A stretch of DNA of 10,089 nucleotides, taken from Eggerthellaceae bacterium. Its GTDB lineage: Bacteria; Actinomycetota; Coriobacteriia; Coriobacteriales; Eggerthellaceae. The first letter of the stretch is position 1. The number at the start of each line of letters is the position of its first letter. The position numbers were made by a program, and so were the translations under genes. The stretch lies in the NCBI GenBank assembly GCA_900753095.1, contig CAADXT010000063.1:1-10089 (forward strand), in the 5' to 3' direction. The notes beneath the pieces were generated by a model. The model was given only the letters and a program-made list of their open reading frames with translations. It did not search any database and was not told where the DNA came from. Of the stretch, positions 5,755 to 10,089 are shown piece after piece.

Positions 5755-5768
5755 CGCGGGCAACCGCG
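5755..5768 (+). other. Short GNRA-loop hairpin in the argC leader
   Basis: CGCGG (5755-5759) pairs with CCGCG (5764-5768) and closes a GCAA tetraloop; a G-T wobble can extend it by one pair. It lies 17 bases before the argC Shine-Dalgarno site (AAGAAGG, 5786-5792). No T-tract or leader peptide is seen, so it looks like a leader fold rather than an attenuator. Confidence 0.35.
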
Positions 5769-5801
5769 TTGGGCGATTAGATCGAAAGAAGGCTCAGCGA
5801 A

Positions 5802-6857
5802 ATGTTGAAGGTCGGTATCGTAGGCGCAGCCGGATATGCTGGAGCAGAGCTGGTGCGCATCGTGCTGCGACACCCTGAATTCGATCTGCGCGTTATCACT
5901 TCCAATTCCGATGAGGGCGCAACCCTCGCTAGCGTGTACCCGGCGTTTGCTGGCGTAACCGATCTGGTTTTCTCCCGCCACGACAACGCCGAGCTGTTCA
6001 GCTGCGATGTGGTTTTCCTGGCCACGCCCCATACCGTTGCGATGAAGCAGGCTCCTGGCCTGCTCGAATCGGGCGTTACGGTTGTCGACCTTTCCGCCGA
6101 CTACCGCTTGCGCAGCCAGGCAACGTACGAAAAATGGTACAAGGTCCAGCACACTTCGCCCGAGCTTTTGGCAACGGCCGCATTCGGCCAGCCTGAGCTG
6201 AACCGCGAAGAGCTGAACGCTGCTGCCGCGCGCCACGCATCCGGCGAATCGGTTTTGGTGGCATGCGCGGGCTGCTACCCAACGGCAACTTCCTTGGCCG
6301 CCGCCCCCGCCATCGCGCTTTCCCAGGGCATCGTGGTCGCCGACGCTATTTCCGGCGTTTCCGGTGCAGGCCGCAGCGCAACGGCGCGCACCCATTTCGT
6401 TTCCGCGAACGAGAATCTGGAAGCATACGGCGTAACCAGCCATCGCCATACCCCTGAAATCGAGCAGATTCTGGGCATTGAAGGCCGCCTGGTGTTCACG
6501 CCTCATTTGGCTCCCACCACCCGTGGCCTTCTTTCCACGGTAACTATCCAGCTTTCCGAAGAGGCAAGGCGAACCGAAACCGCAGAGTCGATTCACCGAC
6601 GATACTGCGACGCCTACGCAAACTCGCCGTTCGTTACCGTGCTGCCGTATGCGCAGCAGCCTAAAACCTCTTCGGTGGTGGGCACGAACCGCGCCCATGT
6701 AGGCGTCGCCTATAACGCTGATCTTGGCTGCGTTGTTGCCACCTGCGCTATCGACAATATCGTCAAAGGCGCAGCTGGCCAGGCTGTTCAGTGTGCCAAC
6801 ATCGTCTGTGGCCTGCCAGAGGCCACAGCGCTTGATACTGTTGCCAATCCCTCTTAG
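5802..6857 (+). CDS. argC: N-acetyl-gamma-glutamyl-phosphate reductase (ArgC)
   Basis: Third step of ornithine synthesis: NADPH-dependent reduction of N-acetylglutamyl phosphate to N-acetylglutamate semialdehyde; cytoplasmic. The 351 residues match the long ArgC class. The N-terminal Rossmann motif is VGIVGAAGYAGAEL (4-17). The catalytic Cys is C158 in CAGCYPTA, which forms the thioester intermediate; the His of the active site lies in HRHTPEIEQ (H214-H216). VSGAGR and the TPHLAPTTRG segment are also characteristic. AAGAAGG at 5786-5792, nine bases before the ATG, supports the start, and the Rossmann strand begins at residue 2. It is the first gene of the arginine cluster, with argJ starting 11 bases after its stop. 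No key residue is missing. Confidence 0.97.
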   Translation: MLKVGIVGAAGYAGAELVRIVLRHPEFDLRVITSNSDEGATLASVYPAFAGVTDLVFSRHDNAELFSCDVVFLATPHTVAMKQAPGLLESGVTVVDLSADYRLRSQATYEKWYKVQHTSPELLATAAFGQPELNREELNAAAARHASGESVLVACAGCYPTATSLAAAPAIALSQGIVVADAISGVSGAGRSATARTHFVSANENLEAYGVTSHRHTPEIEQILGIEGRLVFTPHLAPTTRGLLSTVTIQLSEEARRTETAESIHRRYCDAYANSPFVTVLPYAQQPKTSSVVGTNRAHVGVAYNADLGCVVATCAIDNIVKGAAGQAVQCANIVCGLPEATALDTVANPS

Positions 6858-6860
6858 GAG
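6856..6860 (+). promoter_or_regulatory. Ribosome-binding site deciding the argJ start
   Basis: AGGAG overlaps the end of argC (TAG at 6855-6857) and is eight bases before the ATG at 6869. An in-frame GTG at 6860 shares its first base with the Shine-Dalgarno sequence, so it cannot be served by it; the ATG is therefore preferred. Confidence 0.85.
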
Positions 6861-6868
6861 TGAAAAAT

Positions 6869-8125
6869 ATGACTAAAGCGAACCTGATTCCCATCGAAAA
6901 CGGGGGCGTCACGTCCGCCAAGGGCTTCCGCGCCGGTGGCATTCACGCCGGTTTCCGCGAAGACCCCAACCGCCTTGACATGGCTTTGATCGAGGCCGAT
7001 GAGCTGTGCCCTGCTGCCGGCGTGTTCACGCAGAACGTGTTCTGCGCGGCGCCGGTAACCGTTTCGCGCGAGCATCTTGATGGCGTTGGCTACGGCTTTG
7101 CACGTGCCATGGTCATCAATTCCGGCATCGCCAACGCCGCAACCGGCTCGGTGGGCCTGGAGAACGCGCGCCGCATGGCGGGCGTCGTTGCCTCCACCGT
7201 CGGCTGCATGCCCGAAGACGTGCTGGTGGCGTCCACCGGTATCATCGGCCAGCAGCTCGATGTCTCGCCGTTCGAAACGGGCGTTCCTGCTCTGCATGCC
7301 CAGCTCGACAAGACCACGGGCAACAGCGCGGCTCGCGCCATCATGACCACCGACACGGTATCGAAAGAGGCGGCAGTTTCCTTCGAAAGCGCCGATGCCG
7401 AATATGCTGGCTGCACCTTCACGGTGGGCGGTATGGCCAAGGGCTCGGGCATGATCATGCCGAACATGGCCACCATGATCTCGGTGCTCACCACCGATGC
7501 GCCCATTCCCGCCCCGCTGCTGCACAAGGCGCTCAGCGCCGCAGCGAACCAGAGTTTCAACAAGGTCACGGTAGACGGCGACACTTCCACCAACGATACC
7601 TGCGTGCTCTTCGCATCCGGCAAGGCGGCTCCCGCCTCCGCTCCGCTGGCGGGCGAGGGAAGCGTGCTGTTCGCCGAGTTCTGCGAGGCGCTTAACGCCG
7701 TAACGCAGAAGCTCGCCCGCAAGATGGCGCGTGATGGCGAAGGCGCTACGAAGCTGATAACCGTTACGGTGCGCGGCGCTGCAAGCGATGCCGAGGCCGA
7801 TCTGGCTGCACGCACCGTTGCCAACTCGCCCTTGGTGAAAACCGCCATCTACGGCCACGATGCCAACTGGGGCCGCATTGCGGGCGCCTTGGGCCGTTCC
7901 GGCGCAACCTTCGTGCAGGAAAACGTCGATATCGACATCATGGGCATGCCCGTCCTGCGTAGCGGCCTGCCGGTTCCCTTCGATGAGGAGGAGGCGCTGC
8001 GACGATTCGAGGCCGATGAGATCGTCATCGAAGCCAACCTTGGGGCAGGTTCCGCCGAAACCGCTATGTGGACCTGCGATTTCTCGCACGAATACATTTC
8101 AATCAATGGAGATTACCGCTCATGA
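6869..8125 (+). CDS. argJ: Glutamate N-acetyltransferase / ornithine acetyltransferase (ArgJ)
   Basis: Transfers the acetyl group from N-acetylornithine to glutamate, giving ornithine and regenerating N-acetylglutamate; some family members also use acetyl-CoA to make N-acetylglutamate. It has 418 residues. The Ntn-hydrolase-like precursor is expected to cut itself between A201 and T202 in MPNMATMIS, leaving T202 as the nucleophile of the beta chain. K191 (KGSGM), the oxyanion-type pair T92-G93, E291 in RDGEGATK and the TVDGDTSTND segment are all present, as is the typical C-terminal MWTCDFSHEYISIN. The usual NSGNANACTG motif reads NSGIANAATG (84-93), with Ile and Ala replacing Asn and Cys. 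The start is the ATG at 6869. Its TGA overlaps the argB ATG by four bases. Whether it is mono- or bifunctional cannot be told from sequence. Confidence 0.97.
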   Translation: MTKANLIPIENGGVTSAKGFRAGGIHAGFREDPNRLDMALIEADELCPAAGVFTQNVFCAAPVTVSREHLDGVGYGFARAMVINSGIANAATGSVGLENARRMAGVVASTVGCMPEDVLVASTGIIGQQLDVSPFETGVPALHAQLDKTTGNSAARAIMTTDTVSKEAAVSFESADAEYAGCTFTVGGMAKGSGMIMPNMATMISVLTTDAPIPAPLLHKALSAAANQSFNKVTVDGDTSTNDTCVLFASGKAAPASAPLAGEGSVLFAEFCEALNAVTQKLARKMARDGEGATKLITVTVRGAASDAEADLAARTVANSPLVKTAIYGHDANWGRIAGALGRSGATFVQENVDIDIMGMPVLRSGLPVPFDEEEALRRFEADEIVIEANLGAGSAETAMWTCDFSHEYISINGDYRS

Positions 8126-9066
8126 AATACGCACGCGATCGCAAAATAACCTCTACGCACACCGCCGAGGTCCTAATCGAGGCATTCCCGTGGATCAAGA
8201 ACGCCACGGGTAAGACCATCCTCATCAAGTACGGCGGTGCCGCCATGGTCGACCCCGAGCTGCGCAACGCCGTGATGAGCGACATCGTCATGCTGAAGAT
8301 CATGGGCGTAAACCCCGTTATCGTGCATGGCGGCGGCGCGGCCATCAACAAGAACATGGAGAAATTCGGCATCGACGTCGAGTTCAAGGACGGCCAGCGC
8401 GTAACCAGCGAAGAAGCCATGGATGTGGTGAAGATGACGCTGGTGGGCAAGGTGAACGAAGAGCTTGTTCTGGCCATGAACGAGCACGGCAACCTTGCTG
8501 TGGGCGTCAACGGCACCGATGCGGGCACCATCATCGCCGAGCAGCGCAGCCCCGAGCTTGGCCGTGTGGGCCGCGTAACGGAAGTGAACCCGGCGTACAT
8601 CAACGCGCTCATCGCGGCCGACTACGTGCCGGTTATCGCTTCGGTGGGCAAGGGCACCGACGGCGGCTCCTACAACATCAACGCCGACGCAGCGGCTTGC
8701 GCCATCGCCTCGGCCATCGGCGCGCACAAGATCATCTTCCTTACCGACGTCGACGGCTTCTACGAGGATTTCTCGGACAAGGGCTCGCTCATCTCCCAGA
8801 TGACGGTTTCCGAGACGCGCGAGATGCTGGCGTCGGGCCGCGTAAGCAGCGGCATGATCCCGAAGCTGCAGTCGTGCGTTGAGGCTATCGAGGGCGGCGT
8901 GCCCAGAGCCCATATCGTCAACGGCACCAAGCCGCACTCCATTTTGGTCGAGCTGCTTACCTCAAGCGGTTCGGGCACCTTGATCTACGACGACACGGTG
9001 GAGTTCTCGAAGGAGGAAATGCGCCCGCTGGGCATTTTGGCCTCCCGATTGAGTGAGAACTTGTAG
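8122..9066 (+). CDS. argB: Acetylglutamate kinase (ArgB)
   Basis: ATP-dependent phosphorylation of N-acetylglutamate, second step of ornithine synthesis and often the point of arginine feedback. The 314 residues form an amino-acid-kinase fold: K36 in LIKYGGAAM, the HGGG loop at 69-72, substrate-binding QRVT, NINADAAA from N185, DVDGFYEDF, and K248 in SSGMIPKL. A helical stretch of about 25 residues precedes the first strand. That N-terminal extension is characteristic of hexameric, arginine-inhibited kinases, so feedback control is likely here (inference). The frame is open from 8068, but the ATG at 8122 overlaps the argJ stop as ATGA and has GGAG at 8108-8111, so translation is probably coupled to argJ. 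The protein begins directly with the expected N-terminal helix. Confidence 0.97.
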   Translation: MKYARDRKITSTHTAEVLIEAFPWIKNATGKTILIKYGGAAMVDPELRNAVMSDIVMLKIMGVNPVIVHGGGAAINKNMEKFGIDVEFKDGQRVTSEEAMDVVKMTLVGKVNEELVLAMNEHGNLAVGVNGTDAGTIIAEQRSPELGRVGRVTEVNPAYINALIAADYVPVIASVGKGTDGGSYNINADAAACAIASAIGAHKIIFLTDVDGFYEDFSDKGSLISQMTVSETREMLASGRVSSGMIPKLQSCVEAIEGGVPRAHIVNGTKPHSILVELLTSSGSGTLIYDDTVEFSKEEMRPLGILASRLSENL

Positions 9067-9099
9067 AAACACCGTGCGTGGGGTATTCGCGTTGCCCCC

Positions 9100-9126
9100 A
9101 AACCCGTAAAATGAGTGGATGGGTTT
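9100..9126 (+). promoter_or_regulatory. Inverted repeat with -10-like box in the argB-argD spacer
   Basis: AAACCC (9100-9105) and GGGTTT (9121-9126) are exact inverted copies; TAAAAT (9107-9112) between them matches the -10 consensus at five of six positions. No good -35 is present at the right distance. It could mark an internal argD promoter with an operator, or a weak transcript fold. The 107-base gap is out of keeping with the tight argC-argJ-argB packing. Confidence 0.35.
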
Positions 9127-9128
9127 TA

Positions 9129-9146
9129 GCGCTCGGAAACGTGCGC
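9129..9146 (+). other. GAAA-tetraloop hairpin in the argD leader
   Basis: GCGCTCG (9129-9135) pairs with CGTGCGC (9140-9146) around GAAA, with one T-T mismatch. It sits 16 bases before the argD Shine-Dalgarno site. A GNRA-capped stem here could stabilise an argD mRNA 5' end; it is short and could be chance. Confidence 0.3.
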
Positions 9147-9173
9147 CATTCCCTCCGTAAAGAAAGGAAAACC

Positions 9174-10089
9174 ATGAGTTTTGATGAAGTAAAGAAGCTT
9201 GACGATCGCTTCGTCATGCACACTTTTTCTCGCAAGCCGGTTCTGCTGGTTGAAGGCTCTGGCATGGAGGTTAAGGACGAAGAGGGCAAAACCTACCTCG
9301 ACTTCATTGCCGGCATCGGCGTAGACAGCCTGGGTCATTGTCATCCTGCTGTCGTGCACGCTATCCAGGAGCAGGCTGCTAAGCTCATCCACGTAAGCAA
9401 CTACTATTACATCGAGCAGCGTGGCGAGGTGGCTAAGCTCCTCTCCGACATGCTGAACGTTTGCGTGCCCAAGTTCTTCCGCGCACCGTGGCCGGTATTC
9501 TTCGCCAACTCCGGTGCAGAGGCCAACGAATGCGCCATCAAGCTTGCCCGTCTGTACTCCAAGAAGATGGGCGGCGGCGGCCAGACCATCATCACGATGG
9601 ACCGCAGCTTTCACGGCCGCACGCTTGCCACGCTTGCCGCTACGGCACAGCCTGCAAAGCAGGAAGCCTTCCAGCCCCTGCCGGGCGGCTTCATGCACGT
9701 TCCCATGAACGACTTGAATGCGCTTCACCAGGCGGTTTACAACAACCTGGCAGATGTATGCGCCGTTATGATCGAGCCTGTTCAGGGCGAGGCGGGCGTA
9801 TATCCTTGGGATCCCGAGATTCTTTACGACGTTGCGCAGTTCTGCCGCAAGAACGGCTTGCTGTTCATCGTTGATGAGGTTCAGTCGGGCATCTTCCGCT
9901 GCGGCGAGTTCCCCTTCGCATTCCAGAACCTGGGCATCACGCCCGATATCATCACCATGGCCAAGGGCATTGCCTCCGGCTTCCCCATGGGCGCTTGCGC
10001 TGCCCGCATCGAGGTTGCCGAAGCGTTCGAGCCGGGCGACCATGGCTCCACGTTCGGCGGCAGCAACCTGGCTATGGCTGCGGCCCACG
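9174..10089 (+). CDS. argD: Acetylornithine aminotransferase (ArgD), 3' end outside the window
   Basis: PLP-dependent conversion of N-acetylglutamate semialdehyde plus glutamate to N-acetylornithine and 2-oxoglutarate, fourth step of the pathway. The first 305 residues are visible of an expected 390-400. Class-III aminotransferase landmarks appear in order: NSGAEANE (112-119) for phosphate binding, F146-H147 in FHGRTLA for ring stacking, IEPVQGE (200-206), D234 in VDEVQSG contacting the pyridine nitrogen, K264 in MAKGIASGFPMGA as the Schiff-base lysine, and HGSTFGG near the edge. After DEVQSG the common GRTG reads FRCG, keeping the Arg (R242). AAAGGA at 9163-9168, five bases before the ATG, sets the start. 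Other class-III enzymes such as GABA aminotransferase look similar, but the position after argB makes ArgD by far the best call. Confidence 0.93.
   Translation, partial: MSFDEVKKLDDRFVMHTFSRKPVLLVEGSGMEVKDEEGKTYLDFIAGIGVDSLGHCHPAVVHAIQEQAAKLIHVSNYYYIEQRGEVAKLLSDMLNVCVPKFFRAPWPVFFANSGAEANECAIKLARLYSKKMGGGGQTIITMDRSFHGRTLATLAATAQPAKQEAFQPLPGGFMHVPMNDLNALHQAVYNNLADVCAVMIEPVQGEAGVYPWDPEILYDVAQFCRKNGLLFIVDEVQSGIFRCGEFPFAFQNLGITPDIITMAKGIASGFPMGACAARIEVAEAFEPGDHGSTFGGSNLAMAAAH

Noticed and set aside
5661..5801. T-box or arginine-responsive riboswitch in the argC leader
   Set aside because: No AGGGTGG-type T-box sequence, no specifier loop and no terminator/antiterminator pair before argC.
5742..6698. 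318-codon minus-strand open frame opposite argC
   Set aside because: Antisense shadow of a complete, motif-perfect ArgC in GC-rich DNA; low-complexity Gly/Arg-rich translation with no recognisable fold.
6860..6868. GTG start for argJ three codons upstream of the ATG
   Set aside because: The GTG overlaps the only Shine-Dalgarno sequence; the ATG at 6869 has correct eight-base spacing.
6854..8089. 411-codon minus-strand open frame opposite argJ
   Set aside because: Its limits track argJ closely and the translation is Gly/His/Arg-rich without motifs; argJ is fully intact on the other strand.
8173..8937. 254-codon minus-strand open frame inside argB
   Set aside because: Lies wholly within argB, lacks a start signal and has biased composition.
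9126..10088. 320-codon minus-strand open frame opposite argD
   Set aside because: argD motifs are all on the plus strand; the antisense product resembles no family and is another codon-bias mirror.

Overview
The window is a compact bacterial chromosomal segment with fairly high GC (my reading is high fifties per cent, not computed), strong Shine-Dalgarno sites and short gaps. Gene content and protein style suggest a high-GC Gram-positive anaerobe, most likely a Coriobacteriia/Eggerthellaceae-type actinobacterium. That placement is an inference from overall resemblance. There are no rRNA or tRNA genes, CRISPR arrays, insertion sequences or other visible signs of gene transfer.

Left part (1-2366): the last 40 codons of an upstream gene, probably a nitroreductase-family flavoprotein, end at a strong intrinsic terminator. 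A promoter-like site and nadE follow; nadE encodes a two-domain, glutamine-dependent NAD+ synthetase. nadE converges on a LysR-type regulator read from the minus strand.

Middle part (2367-5660): the LysR-type gene is divergent from a small plus-strand group: a MaoC-like hotdog hydratase, a short VOC-fold protein and a ketopantoate-reductase-family dehydrogenase. A 311-base divergent spacer with inverted repeats separates the regulator from the MaoC-like gene. Each of the three genes has its own Shine-Dalgarno site, and hairpins lie in the gaps. The group ends at a strong terminator. The substrates of these proteins cannot be read from the sequence; LysR control of the group is a guess from the divergent layout.

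Right part (5661-10089): the arginine cluster argC-argJ-argB-argD. argC to argB is tightly packed (11-nt gap, then a 4-nt ATGA overlap), whereas argD follows after 107 nt holding promoter-like and hairpin elements. The four enzymes turn N-acetylglutamate into N-acetylornithine, and ArgJ returns the acetyl group to glutamate, making the cyclic ornithine route. argD runs off the right edge. A perfect 6-1-6 palindrome overlaps the probable -10 region of argC.

I found no clearly new biological system. The most useful leads are non-coding: the argC palindrome, the argB-argD spacer, and the inverted repeats between the LysR and MaoC-like genes. The uncharacterised MaoC/VOC/dehydrogenase group is also worth a look.
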